Shown here: one piece after another, positions 50,799 to 60,973 of the stretch
Numbering within the stretch: the first letter of the stretch is position 1
How the letters are laid out: every line of letters starts with the position of its first letter
From: JACVRM01 sp963817375
GTDB lineage: Bacteria; Actinomycetota; Thermoleophilia; Gaiellales; Gaiellaceae
Direction of reading: 5' to 3'
NCBI GenBank assembly: GCA_963817375.1
Contig: CAWFOB010000005.1
Coordinates: 467,353-531,352 of the forward strand
DNA: 64,000 nucleotides
Notes under the pieces: model-generated
Database searches by the model: none
What the model was told of the DNA's origin: nothing
Seen by the model: only the letters and a program-made list of their open reading frames with translations
Position numbers and translations under genes: made by a program

Positions 50799-51617
50799 GT
50801 GGTCGTGGCCGAGCCCGGACACCCCGCACGGCGGCTCGCCTCGGGCGTGGAGATGCCCGTGCTCGGCCTTGGTGTCTGGCAGATGGCCGCCGGCCGCGAG
50901 ACCGAACAGGCGGTCGAGTGGGCGCTCGAGGACGGGTACCGGCACATCGACACGGCGGCGCTGTATCGGAACGAGGCCAGCGTCGGAGCGGCGGTGCGGC
51001 GCAGCGGGCTCCCGCGCGACCAGGTGTTCGTCACGACGAAGCTCCGGCCGCCGCGCGTGGACGTGGCGCGCGCCCTCGCGAGCAGCCTGGAGCGGCTTGG
51101 ACTCGACTTCGTCGACCTCTACCTGATCCACTGGCCGGTGCCGACGCTCAACGGGGTCATCTGGCGGGGGCTCGAGTCGGTGCGCGAACGGGGGCTGGCT
51201 CGCGAGATCGGCGTGAGCAACTTCGGCCGCGACCGGCTGGAGACATTGCTCGAGGGAGCGTCGCACCGGCCGGCCGTCAACCAGGTGCAGTTCAGCCCGT
51301 TCGAGTTCCGCCGGGGCCTGCTCGACTACTGCCTCGAGCAGGACATCGCGTTCGAGGCCTATAGCCCGCTCGCCCGCGGCCGCGGCCCGAGCAACCCGAC
51401 GATCGCCGGCATCGCCGAGCGCCTCGGGCGGACGCCGGCGCAGGTCATGCTCCGCTGGGCCGTCCAGCACGGGGCCATCGTGATCCCCAAGTCGAGCAAC
51501 GAGGAGCGGATTCGCTCGAACGCGCAGATCTTCGACTTCGAGCTCGGCGACGCGGACGTGCGGGAGCTCGACGCGCTCGACAGGACCGGCGGGACGGACC
51601 GGGCGCGCGGGTCGTAG
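50799..51617 (+). CDS. Aldo/keto reductase
   Basis: 272 residues, intact. The catalytic tetrad is present: Asp in GYRHIDTAALYRNE, Tyr in the same segment, Lys in VFVTTKL and His in LYLIHWP. The NADPH-binding parts are GVSNFGRD, VNQVQFSPFE, EAYSPLARG and VIPKSSNEERIRSN. Close to the 2,5-diketogluconate reductase branch. Physiological substrate unknown. GTG 50799; GTG 50805 is an alternative. Confidence 0.92.
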   Translation: MVVAEPGHPARRLASGVEMPVLGLGVWQMAAGRETEQAVEWALEDGYRHIDTAALYRNEASVGAAVRRSGLPRDQVFVTTKLRPPRVDVARALASSLERLGLDFVDLYLIHWPVPTLNGVIWRGLESVRERGLAREIGVSNFGRDRLETLLEGASHRPAVNQVQFSPFEFRRGLLDYCLEQDIAFEAYSPLARGRGPSNPTIAGIAERLGRTPAQVMLRWAVQHGAIVIPKSSNEERIRSNAQIFDFELGDADVRELDALDRTGGTDRARGS

Positions 51618-51735
51618 ATCCGAAGCGCTCGCCTGCCCGTAGAGCATGTGTGAGCCCGCCAACGCGCGGGAAGCCGAAATCGAAGCCACCGCGCGCCCAC
51701 GCGGGCGCGGACAGAGCTCCTCTGGAGGTGATGTC

Positions 51736-51888
51736 GTGGCGTATCAGCAGCACCCAGCACAACGGCACGGAGTCGGAGGCCGGTCCCGGACCCGCTGGAT
51801 CGTGCTGGCGGCGCTGCTCGTCGCAGTCGCCGTCGCGATCATCCTCGCGCTCAGCTACTCGGGCGGAGGCGGCGGGGGCGGCTACTAG
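51736..51888 (+). CDS. Small single-span membrane protein with polyglycine tail
   Basis: 50 residues. A strong SD (TGGAGGTGATG) precedes GTG 51736 by about 7 bp. The N-terminus is polar (AYQQHPAQRHG), then one span (WIVLAALLVAVAVAIILAL) and a C-terminal SYSGGGGGGGY. A hairpin terminator follows at 51906. Orientation is predicted with the Arg-rich side inside. No family recognised. Confidence 0.6.
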   Translation: MAYQQHPAQRHGVGGRSRTRWIVLAALLVAVAVAIILALSYSGGGGGGGY

Positions 51889-51905
51889 CGCTCGGCGCTG
51901 ACACG

Positions 51906-51942
51906 GGCGCCGCCTGTCTCGAGTGAACCGGCAGGCGGCGCC
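51906..51942 (+). terminator. Hairpin after the small membrane protein gene
   Basis: GGCGCCGCCTG (51906-51916) and CAGGCGGCGCC (51932-51942), perfect 11-bp arms with a 15-base loop, 18 bp beyond the stop. Confidence 0.55.
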
Positions 51943-51995
51943 GCTCGCGCGCCTCGGTTGAGCCGGCTCCCCGGCGCCGTTAGGGTCGTCGATCC

Positions 51996-52685
51996 ATGGC
52001 GCCCCAGCGAATCGCCCGGATCACCGGGATCCTCTTCCTCATCACGTTCGTCACGTCGATCGCGGCGCTCTGGCTCTACCAGTGCGTTCTGGACAACCCT
52101 GCCACCTACATCGCCGGCGGCGGCCACGACACCCGCATCTACCTGGGCGCGTTCCTCGAGATGCTGCTGATCATCGCGAACATCGGCACCGCCGTCGTCC
52201 TGTTCCCGGTGCTCAGGCGCCAGGACGAGATCCTCGCGCTCGGCTACGTCACCGCGCGGATCATGGAGTGCGTCTTCATCGCGGTCGGCATCCTCGCCGT
52301 GCTCGCCGTCGTCAGCCTGCGGACGGACAACCCGGATGCCGCCGCACTGGCGACGTCGCTCGCCGCGGTCAAGGACTGGACGTTCCTGCTCGGGCCGGGC
52401 TTCATCGTCGGCATCGGCAACGGGCTGATCCTCGGCTACCTGATGTACACGTCCGGCCTGGTGCCCCCGCGCATGGCGCTGCTCGGGCTCATCGGCGGCC
52501 CGCTCATCATCCTCTCTGGCATCGGCGTGCTGTTCGACCTCTTCGACGCAGGGTCGCCCTGGCAGGGCATCGCGACGATTCCGGAGTTCCTCTGGGAGCT
52601 GTCGCTCGGGATCTACCTGACCGTCAAGGGCTTCCGGCCGTCGCCGGTCCTGGACGAGTACGTGGCGGCGACGCAGCCCGGGTAA
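51996..52685 (+). CDS. DUF4386-family multi-pass membrane protein
   Basis: 229 residues, intact. Six or seven spans: ITGILFLITFVTSIAALWLY, FLEMLLIIANIGTAVVLFPVL, FIAVGILAVLAVVSL, FLLGPGFIVGIGNGLILGYL, LLGLIGGPLIILSGIGVLF and FLWELSLGIYLTVKGF. The pattern and the R-x-TGxLFLIT start match DUF4386, an uncharacterised bacterial membrane family. No clear partners. Confidence 0.85.
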   Translation: MAPQRIARITGILFLITFVTSIAALWLYQCVLDNPATYIAGGGHDTRIYLGAFLEMLLIIANIGTAVVLFPVLRRQDEILALGYVTARIMECVFIAVGILAVLAVVSLRTDNPDAAALATSLAAVKDWTFLLGPGFIVGIGNGLILGYLMYTSGLVPPRMALLGLIGGPLIILSGIGVLFDLFDAGSPWQGIATIPEFLWELSLGIYLTVKGFRPSPVLDEYVAATQPG

Positions 52686-52841
52686 GACGGCCTAACCAGC
52701 CCGCTCCGACCGACCTACGCCAGTTCTCCACCACTCGACCACCGGTCAGCCCCGCGAAGCGGCTGGAAAAGGTGCAGAATCCCGCCCCGTCTGGAGAGAC
52801 GCAGCACCACATAGCCCACACCACCCGAAGGAGGGGACGAG

Positions 52842-55800
52842 GTGAAGGGGAGAAGGAGAGCCGGCGCACTCGCCGGAATGGCGTTTGCCTGCCTCACACT
52901 CGCCGCGCTCGTGGCGGGAACGACGCTCGCCGGCAACGGCGAAGCCAAGACCGCACCAGCCGCCAACTGCCTGTCCGGATCGAAGGACGGGAAGATCAAG
53001 CACGTCATCTACCTGCAGTTCGACAACGTGCACTGGCGGCGGGACAACCCGAACGTCCCGTCGGACATCGAGCAGATGCCGCACCTGCTCGAACTTCATG
53101 ACGCGCAACGGCACGTTCAACACCAACGACCACACCGTCCTGATCTCCCACACGGGCGGCGGGATCCTGAGCACGCTGACCGGGCTCTATCCCGACCGGC
53201 ACGGCCAGGCGGTCTCGAACTCCTACGGCTACTTCACGGCCGGACGGCGCGCGTCGGCTTCTCGTCGACGTTCAAGTACTGGACCGACATCACGGACGGC
53301 GGCAACCCGGCGAACAACCCGCCGACCCCGTCGGCGGACCCGAACTACAACATGGTCAACAACGACCCGGCATCGCTCGGCGGCACGGGCGCGGCCCGCA
53401 ACGCGCCGGCGCCGTGGGTGCCGTTCACGCGTGCCGGCTGCGACGTCGGCAACGTCGGCGTCGCGAACACGGTGCTCGAGAACAACACCGCGATCATCCT
53501 GCGGAATCGCCGGCGCCACGACGCTCGCCGCCGCCGCGCCCGCAGGCGTCGACCAACGTCAAGGTCGCGAGCGTCACGGGCCTCGTCGGCCGGCCAGACG
53601 ATCGTCCTCGAGAACGGGACGGCGAACGTCGGAGCTCGCCACGATCCAGAGCGTCGGCACCGCCGGCTCGGGCGGCACCGGCGTCGACCTCACCGCGCCG
53701 CTCGACGAAGGCGCACGCCTTGAGCGGCGCCTTCGCCGTCTACGCCACCGACCCGACCGGCGACATGACGCAGGGTGTTCGGCGCGGGCTCGCCCGAGTG
53801 GGTCGAGGGCCGCAACTCGCAGATCGCGCCGTCCGGCACGGCCGCGCGGACGCTCGCGCAGACCGACTTCGTCGGCATCGCGATCCACTGCGCCGCCGGC
53901 GGCGGCATCTGCGCCGGCAACACGCGAACGCGAAGCCGGACCCGCTGCCCGACGAGGCCGGCGGCTACACCGGCTTCAAGGGCGCTCTTCGGCGCGAAGT
54001 ACGTCAACCCGGCGATCACGGCGGCAGCCGCGTCGCGTGAAGGACATCGACGGCAACCCGATCACCGACCCGTTCGGCCAGCGCGGCTTCCCGGGCTTCG
54101 ACGGCATGTTCGCCGAAGAACACGCTCGGCGAGGTCGCCCAGATGCAGGAGGACGGCGATCCCCGTCACGTTCGGGTACATCTCCGACGCGCACGACTTC
54201 CACGGCAACGCCGGCAACGATCCACGTCGCCTACGGGCCCGGCGAGGCCGGCTACGTCCAGCAGCTCAAGGACTACGACAAGGCGTTCGGCGAGCTTCTT
54301 CGACCCGCCTCCAGAACGACGGCATCACGAAGGACAACACGCTCTTCGTCGTCACCGTCGAGGAGGGCGACCACTTCGCCGGCACCGCGCCCGACAACCC
54401 GAGCTGCGACGGCGTCACGACGCCGTGCACGTACGCGCAACGGCCACGTGACCGAGGTCAACGGCGACCTGAAGCGGCTCGTCGCGACCTACAACGCGAG
54501 CCACGGCACCAGCGCGACGACGAACTTCAGCGTCCACTCCGACCTGGCGCCGAACGTCTACGTCACCGGCAACCCGGCGCGTGACTCGGCCGACCGCCCG
54601 CGACCTCGAGCAGGCGATGGCCGACATGAACGTGACGAACCCGCTCTCCGGGCAAGCAGCGAGAACCTGTTCGTGGCGATGGCCGACCCGGTCGAGGAGA
54701 AGCTGCTCCACATGGTCGACGGCCGACCCGGCGCGGACGCCGACGTTCACGCCGTTCGCCCAGGGCGACTACTTCCTGAACGCGTCGTCGACGACGCCGT
54801 GCGCGAACAACGACCTCGTCGAACTGCGTGTTCCTGCCGAACACGGTCGCCGCCGAACGCAGACGTTCGCGTGGAACCACGGCGGCATCCAGCCGGAGAT
54901 CGCATCGACCTGGATCGGCTGGGTCGGGCCCGGGATCGAGAAGAAGGGCAGCACCGACGACGGCTTCTGGACCGACCACACCGACGTCCGGCCGACGATG
55001 CTGGCGCTGCTCGGCCTGAAGGACGACTACGTCTCCGACGGCCGCGTCGTCACCGAGTTCATCAAGGACGACGCGCTGCCCGAAGTCGCTCGAAGGGCGG
55101 CAGGCGTCGAGGAGCTCGGCGCAGGCCTACAAGCAGATCAACGCGTCGTTCGGGCAGTTCTCGGCCGACACGCTGATCGCCTCGACCGGCGCGCTCGCGA
55201 GCAACACGCTGGCGACGACGGCACGTACACCGACGACCGAGAACGCGATCCAGGCTCGGCACGCGAGCGCGACGCGCTCGCGGCGACAGATCCGGCTCGC
55301 GCTCTGGAACGCCGAGTTCAACGGCCAGAAGATCGACGAGCAAGCAGGCGAAGGACTGGATCGAGCCAGCGCCGAGCTGCTCGACCGGGCCGCGCGCACG
55401 GCTGGCCGAGCAGTTCCGCGTCGGAGCCGGCCGAACGCGAAGGAGCTCGAGCAAGATCAACCACATCGTCGTCATCTACGAGGAGAACCACAGCTTCGAC
55501 AACCTCTACGGCGGCTGGGAGGGCGTGAACGGCGCTCGCCAACGCCGACGCCGCGCACACGACCCAGGTCAACGAGGCCGGGAACGCCTACGCGTGCCTC
55601 AAGCAGAACGACGTGAACCTCGACGCCGTCGCCGCTGCCGACGACGTGCACCGACTCGACGCCGGGCACGCCGGGCGGCAGCGTTCATGAGCCACTTCAC
55701 GAACGCGCCGTTCACGATCGACGACTTACATCGCGCCGACCGACACGACGTGCCCACCGAACCCGCTGCGTGGCCTTCGCGCCAGCCGAACGGCTGGCTG

Positions 55801-57131
55801 AAGGGCACCGGGCTCGCCGGGCGGCTGCACCCGCGACATCGTCCACCGCTTCTACCACGAGCAGTACCAGCTCGACGGTGGCAAGCAGGACCGCTACGTC
55901 GACGGGCAGCGACGCCATGGGCCTGACGCCAGGGCGTACTACGACACGAAGGCGCTGCCGATCTACAAGTACCTGCACGACAAGCGCCATCCCGACTACG
56001 CGATCGCGGACAACTTCTTCCAGGCCGCGTTCGGCGGCTCGTTCCTGAACCACCAGTGGCTGATCGCGGCCGCCTCGCCGGTCGACCCGACCGGCGCGCC
56101 GGGCGGCGCCAACGAGACGCGGCACCCGGTGCTCGACACGAACGGGATGCCGTCGATCGAGCCGCTCTACACGCCGACGATCCGCCGCTCGACCGCCCGA
56201 CCGCGAGCTGACCGCGAACGTGCGCGCAGGTCGCCTCGCTGCCGGCGCCGATCAACCAGCTACGCCTGCGGCAACTACGGCGTCAACACGATGCAGCCGG
56301 TCTACTACCCGTCAGGGACGTTCGGCGCGCTGCTGCCGGCGCAGACGAACCCGACGATCGGCGACCGTCTGACCGAGGCCGGCGTCGACTGGGCGTGGTA
56401 CTCCGGCGGCTGGTCGAACGCCGACGGCGACGTCGGCGCGCCCGGGCTAGACGAACGGCTCGGCAGCCTCGGCGACGCCGACGGGCTGCTCCGACCCGTA
56501 CGTCGACCCGAACAGCCGGACGGCGTGCCCGCGGCGCACTGGCCGCGGTGCCCGAGACAACCTGTTCCAGTACCACCACCAGCCGTTCAACTACTTCGCC
56601 AACTTCTCGACCGGCGACGCCGGCGGGGCAGGCCAACCGGGCCGCGCACCTGCAGGACGAGGTCGAGTTCCAGCAGCTGGCGGACTCGTCCTCGAAGGAC
56701 TGCAACCTGAAGCCGGTCAGCTTCATCAAGCCGATCGGCGACCGAGAACGAGCACCCGGGCTACGCGAGCGAGCCGAACGGCAGCGACCACCTCGTCGAA
56801 CCTGCTCAAGTCGATCGAGGACAGCAAGTGCGCGAAGGACACGATGGTGATCGTCACCTACGACGAGTTCGGCGGGCAGTGGGATCACGTCTCGCCGCCG
56901 GGCCAGGGCAACGACAACGGCCCGCACGACATCTGGGGCCCGGGAACGCGCATCGCGACGCTGGTCGTCGCCCCGCACCTGAAGGGCGACTTCGTCGTCG
57001 ACAGCACCGAGCACGACACGACGTCGATCCTGTCGACGATCGAGCACCGCTTCGGGCTCGATCCGCTCGGCCCGCGGGACGCGGCGGTCAACGACCTCTC
57101 GAGCGTCTTCACGGCGCCGAAGGTCAAGTAG
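52842..57131 (+). CDS. Very large secreted protein with two phosphoesterase domains (alkaline phosphatase-like + PF04185-like), heavily frameshifted
   Basis: GTG 52842 with a GGAGGGGACGAG SD and signal peptide (AGMAFACLTLAALVAGTTLA). Domain 1 (to about 55060) has KHVIYLQFDNVHWRRDNP, NDHTVLISHTGGGILSTLTG, GYISDAHDFHG, FVVTVEEGDHFAG, FAWNHGGIQPEI and DHTDVRPTMLALLG, an alkaline phosphatase-superfamily fold. A helical linker follows. Domain 2 (about 55450 on) starts INHIVVIYEENHSFDNLYGGW and ends VIVTYDEFGGQWDHVSPPG and TTSILSTIEHRFGL, as in phospholipase C/acid phosphatase PF04185. From 55180 to 55520 no plus frame has a stop or an ATG/GTG/TTG, so one fused polypeptide of about 1,430 residues is favoured. 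More than 30 shifts. Confidence 0.75.
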
Positions 57132-57146
57132 CGAAGGTCGAACTAC

Positions 57147-57180
57147 GGTGCCGGGCCCGCCGCCGCGCGGGCCCGGCACC
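57147..57180 (+). terminator. Perfect 14-bp stem-loop after the phosphoesterase gene
   Basis: GGTGCCGGGCCCGC (57147-57160) and GCGGGCCCGGCACC (57167-57180) with a 6-base loop, 16 bp beyond the stop. Confidence 0.65.
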
Positions 57181-57264
57181 GGTCCTTACTCCGCGATCTC
57201 TAGTGGCCCGGGAACCGGCCGAGGCCTGCCGTGGCACAAACGTCCGCGTGTACGGTTCCGCGCC

Positions 57265-58233
57265 GTGAAGCCCGCCGTCGAGCGCATGGGGCACCCCGGC
57301 TGGTGCGTGAACCTCGTCACCGCCGGCGCGCTGCAGCCCGGCGAGTCCGTCCTCGTCGTCGTCGACGAGCCGCTGCTCGAGCAGGGCTCGCAGCTCGTCG
57401 CCACCGCCGCCGACGCCGGCGGCCGCCCGCGGCTCGAGGTCTGGAGCGGCGACCGGCCGATGGAGCACGCCCCGCCGTCCGTCCTGGACGCCGCCGACCA
57501 CGCATCGCTGTGCTACTTCGTCCATCAGACCGCGCTAGCGGCGGAGGCAGGCGCGCGCTTCGAGCTGATGCAGCGCGTGACGGGCCACGGCGGACGCGAG
57601 ATCTTCATGGGCTTCGTGGACGCCGAGCTGCTCGCCGGCGAGCTGTCCGAGCCTGCCCCCGACCTGGTCGAGGCGGCCGAGCGGCTGCTCGAGGAGGTCT
57701 CGGGCGCCGACCGGATCCACCTGACCGCGCCCGCGGGCACCGACCTGACGCTGCGCGTGGGCGGCCGTCCGTGGCGCGACGACGTCCACCCGCTGCGGCC
57801 GGGCACGATGGCGAACTTCCCGGGGGGCGAGATCTACGTCGCGCCGCACCGCGACGGCGCCGACGGCGTCCTCGTGGCCGACCTGACCGTGCCCTACACC
57901 GTCGATGGCCTGGTCGACGCGCCGGTGGTGATCCGCTTCGAGCGCGGCCGCATCACCTCGATCGAGGGCGGCAGGGCGGCCGACATGCTGCGCACGATCG
58001 TGGACGAGGCCGGCACCGGCGCCGACGTCGTCGCCGAGCTCGGCATCGGCCTCAACCACACGCTCACCCCGCGCGGCCACGTGCTCCTCGACGAGAAGGC
58101 AGGCGGCACCGCGCACGTCGCGATCGGCCGCAACACCGGCCACTACGGCGGCGACAACGAGGCCTCGATCCACATCGACTGCATCTTCTCCGAGCCGCGG
58201 ATCACCGCCGACGGGCGCCCCGTCACCCCCTGA
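57265..58233 (+). CDS. M29-family aminopeptidase (AmpS/PepS-like)
   Basis: 322 residues, intact, GTG 57265. The family's C-terminal metal-binding half is clear: GTMANFPGGEIYVAP, ERGRITSIEGGRAADML, VAELGIGLNHTL, and HVAIGRNTGHYGGDNEASIHIDC, which carries the His/Asp ligands. The N-terminal half is short and carries the VLVVVDEPLLEQG segment. Full-length M29 enzymes are about 370-410 residues. Cleaves N-terminal residues in the cytoplasm. It heads the run of same-strand genes leading to selA. Confidence 0.85.
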   Translation: MKPAVERMGHPGWCVNLVTAGALQPGESVLVVVDEPLLEQGSQLVATAADAGGRPRLEVWSGDRPMEHAPPSVLDAADHASLCYFVHQTALAAEAGARFELMQRVTGHGGREIFMGFVDAELLAGELSEPAPDLVEAAERLLEEVSGADRIHLTAPAGTDLTLRVGGRPWRDDVHPLRPGTMANFPGGEIYVAPHRDGADGVLVADLTVPYTVDGLVDAPVVIRFERGRITSIEGGRAADMLRTIVDEAGTGADVVAELGIGLNHTLTPRGHVLLDEKAGGTAHVAIGRNTGHYGGDNEASIHIDCIFSEPRITADGRPVTP

Positions 58234-58274
58234 CGGGGGCGGGCGCGCCGACAGGCGCTGGCTACGATGAGACC

Positions 58275-59003
58275 ATGAGCGGGTTCAACGACGACCCGCG
58301 CGAGCCGAGCTCGCCCGTGGGCGTCGAGGAGCCTGAGCCGCTCTTCCCCGAGCGCCCGCCCGACGAGGACGCGGTTCGCGACTACGAGCCGATCCAGCCG
58401 ACGAGCGGGCTGCGCGACCTGCTGCGCAAGATCTTCGCGCCCGTGCTCGTCGGGCTCGGGGTGATCGCCAAGTTCGGCCTCTTCGGCCTGAAGTTCTTCG
58501 GCATCTTCCTCGCCGTCGGCGGCTACGCGCTGATCTGGGGCTGGCGCTTCGCGATCGGGTTCGTGCTCCTCATCGCGGTCCACGAGATGGGCCACTTCGT
58601 CGAGGCGCGCTTCCAGGGCCTCCGGCCGAGCCTGCCGGTCTTCATCCCGTTCATCGGCGCGTACGTGATGACCAAGGACGCGCCGCCCGACCCGTGGCTC
58701 TACGCGAAGCGCGCCATCGCCGGGCCGATCGCCGGCGGGCTGGCCGCGGCGGTCTGCTACGCGGCCGCCGTCCAGACCGGCTCGAACCTGCTCTCGGCGC
58801 TCGCCTACGTCGGCTTCCTGCTCAACCTCTTCAACCTGATCCCGATCGGCATCTTCGACGGCGGCGCCATGTGGCGCTCGTACCAGTTCATGCGCCTCAA
58901 GGGCGACCCACGCGCGCCCATCGTGCTCGCGCTCTACCTCGGGACGGCCGTCATGCTCGTTCTCGGCATGTGGGTGGCCCACGTGCCGCAGAATCGGCTC
59001 TAG
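58275..59003 (+). CDS. Site-2 protease-like (M50) membrane metalloprotease
   Basis: 242 residues. An acidic cytoplasmic N-terminus (about 50 residues) is followed by four to five spans. The zinc motif HEMGHF (HExxH) lies in LLIAVHEMGHFVEAR, and the second metal site is NLIPIGIFDGG (NxxPxxxxDGG), both needed for intramembrane proteolysis. Substrate unknown; these proteases often release membrane-bound regulators. Its TAG overlaps the next GTG by one base. Confidence 0.88.
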   Translation: MSGFNDDPREPSSPVGVEEPEPLFPERPPDEDAVRDYEPIQPTSGLRDLLRKIFAPVLVGLGVIAKFGLFGLKFFGIFLAVGGYALIWGWRFAIGFVLLIAVHEMGHFVEARFQGLRPSLPVFIPFIGAYVMTKDAPPDPWLYAKRAIAGPIAGGLAAAVCYAAAVQTGSNLLSALAYVGFLLNLFNLIPIGIFDGGAMWRSYQFMRLKGDPRAPIVLALYLGTAVMLVLGMWVAHVPQNRL

Positions 59004-59681
59004 TGGCCCAGGTCGAACGCGAGCTCCTCGAGCGCGAGGAGGGGAATCCCGAGGCGCACGCGCGCGCGATCGGCGAGGAGATCGCCGCCGGGTTCGCCGC
59101 CGTCGATGCGATCGGACGGCCCGGCGTGACCATCTTCGGCTCGGCGCGCATCCGCGAGGACAACCCGGCCTATGCCGCCGCGCGCACCGTCGCGGGACTG
59201 CTTCGCCGCCGAGGGCTTCGCCGTCGTCACCGGCGGCGGGCCTGGCGTGATGGAGGCCGCCAACCGCGGCGCAGCCGAGGCGGGCGGCGTCTCCGTCGGG
59301 TTCAACATCGTCCTGCCGCACGAGCAGGGCATGAACCCGTACGTGCAGATCGGCCACACCTTCGACCACTTCTACGCGCGCAAGGTGATGCTCGTGAAGG
59401 CGTCCGAGGGCTTCGTCCTCTTCCCGGGCGGCTTCGGGACGCTCGACGAGCTCTTCGAGGCGCTGACGCTCGAGCAGACCGACAAGGTCTTCGACTTCCC
59501 GATCGTGCTCTTCGACACCGCGTACTGGCGCGGGCTGCTCGACTTCATCGACGGGACCGTGCTCGCCCGGGGGCTGATCTCGCCCGGCGACCAGGAGCTC
59601 CTCTTCTGCACGGACGACCCGCACGAGGCCGTGCGGGTGGTGCTCGACTGCTACCGGCAGCACAAGGCGCACGCGCAATGA
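59003..59681 (+). CDS. LOG-family (TIGR00730, lysine decarboxylase-like) protein, one frameshift
   Basis: About 226 residues. VTIFGSARIREDNP starts the Rossmann-like fold, then VVTGGGPGVMEAANRGA, GHTFDHFYARKVMLVK and the diagnostic PGGFGTLDELFE (PGGxGTxxE). Family members are cytokinin riboside 5'-monophosphate phosphoribohydrolases or nucleotide hydrolases, not lysine decarboxylases. One shift near 59203. The stop overlaps the selA ATG (ATGA). Confidence 0.87.
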
Positions 59682-60973
59682 GGCTGCGCGACCTGCCGTC
59701 GGTCGACGAGCTCGTGCGGTCGGAGCGGCTGACCGGCGTGCCGCGCGAGGCGGCGGTCGATGCGGCGCGGGCGGCGCTCGCGCGCGCGCGCGAGGAGATC
59801 CGCGCCGGCGCCGAGCCCGGCGACCTCGTCGAGCGCACGCTGGCCGAGCTCGATGCCGTGACGCGCCCGCGGCTGCGGCGCGTGATCAACGCGAGCGGCG
59901 TCGTCCTGCACACGAACCTCGGCCGCGCGCCGCTCGCGGACGCGGCACTGGCCCGCGTCCAGGAGGTCGCGCGCGGCTACTCGAACCTCGAGTACGACCT
60001 CGCCGACGGCGCGCGCGGCTCGCGGCAGAATCACTGCGCGGCGCTCCTGCGGCGCCTGACCGGCGCCGAGGCGGCGCTCGTCGTCAACAACAACGCGGCG
60101 GCCGTGCTGCTCGCGCTCGCCGCCCTCGCCGAAGGCCGCGAGGTGCTCGTGTCGCGCGGCGAGCTGATCGAGATCGGCGACGGCTTCCGCATCCCGGAGG
60201 TACTCGCGCGCTCGGGCGCGCGGCTCGTCGAGGTCGGCACCACCAACCGGACGCGCGTGGCCGACTACGAGCGCGCGGCCGGCGAGGCGACCGGCGCCAT
60301 CCTGCGCGTCCATCAGTCGAACTTCCGCGTGATCGGGTTCACGGAGCGGCCGCGGCTGCGCGACCTGGCCCGGCTCGCCGCCCGGCTGGGGTTGCCGCTC
60401 GTCGACGACCTCGGCTCCGGCTCGCTGCTCGAGGGCGATGAGCCGACGGCCGCAGCGAGCGTGGCGGACGGCGCCGACCTCGTCTGCTTCTCGGGCGACA
60501 AGCTGCTCGGCGGCCCGCAGGCCGGCATCGTCGTCGGCCGCGCGGAGCTCGTCGAGCGCCTGCGCCGCCACCCGCTCCAGCGTGCGATGCGGGCGGACAA
60601 GCTGACGCTGGCCGCGCTCGAGGCAACGCTGGCGCTGTACCTGGATCCCGACCGCGCGCGGCGCGAGGTGCCGGCGCTGCGCATGCTGGAGGAGCCGGCC
60701 GACGTGGTGCGCGCGCGGGCCGAGCGCCTCGCCGTGCTCGTCGGGGGCACGCTCGAGGAGACGATCGCCCGTGTCGGCGGCGGCGCGCTGCCGCTGGCCG
60801 AGCTGCCCAGCTTCGCCGTCGCCGTCGAGGAGGCGCTCGCGGCGGCGTTGCGGGCCGGCGACCCGGCGGTCGTCGCGATCGTGCGCGACGACCGCTGCCT
60901 ACTCGACTGCCGCACCGTGGCCGACGGCGAGGTAGACGAGCTCGCGGCCGCGGTCAACGCTGCCCGCGGATGA
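59678..60973 (+). CDS. selA: L-seryl-tRNA(Sec) selenium transferase
   Basis: 431 residues, intact. RLRDLPSVDELVRSERL, VINASGVVLHTNLGRAPL, GYSNLEYDLADGARGSR, VNNNAAAVLLAL, SRGELIEIGDGFRIPEV, EVGTTNRTRVADYE and LVDDLGSGSL match SelA. The PLP lysine is Lys275 in SGDKLLGGPQAG. Converts Ser-tRNA(Sec) to Sec-tRNA(Sec) with selenophosphate. Its ATGA junctions to the LOG gene upstream and the methyltransferase downstream indicate coupled translation. Confidence 0.95.
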   Translation: MRLRDLPSVDELVRSERLTGVPREAAVDAARAALARAREEIRAGAEPGDLVERTLAELDAVTRPRLRRVINASGVVLHTNLGRAPLADAALARVQEVARGYSNLEYDLADGARGSRQNHCAALLRRLTGAEAALVVNNNAAAVLLALAALAEGREVLVSRGELIEIGDGFRIPEVLARSGARLVEVGTTNRTRVADYERAAGEATGAILRVHQSNFRVIGFTERPRLRDLARLAARLGLPLVDDLGSGSLLEGDEPTAAASVADGADLVCFSGDKLLGGPQAGIVVGRAELVERLRRHPLQRAMRADKLTLAALEATLALYLDPDRARREVPALRMLEEPADVVRARAERLAVLVGGTLEETIARVGGGALPLAELPSFAVAVEEALAAALRAGDPAVVAIVRDDRCLLDCRTVADGEVDELAAAVNAARG

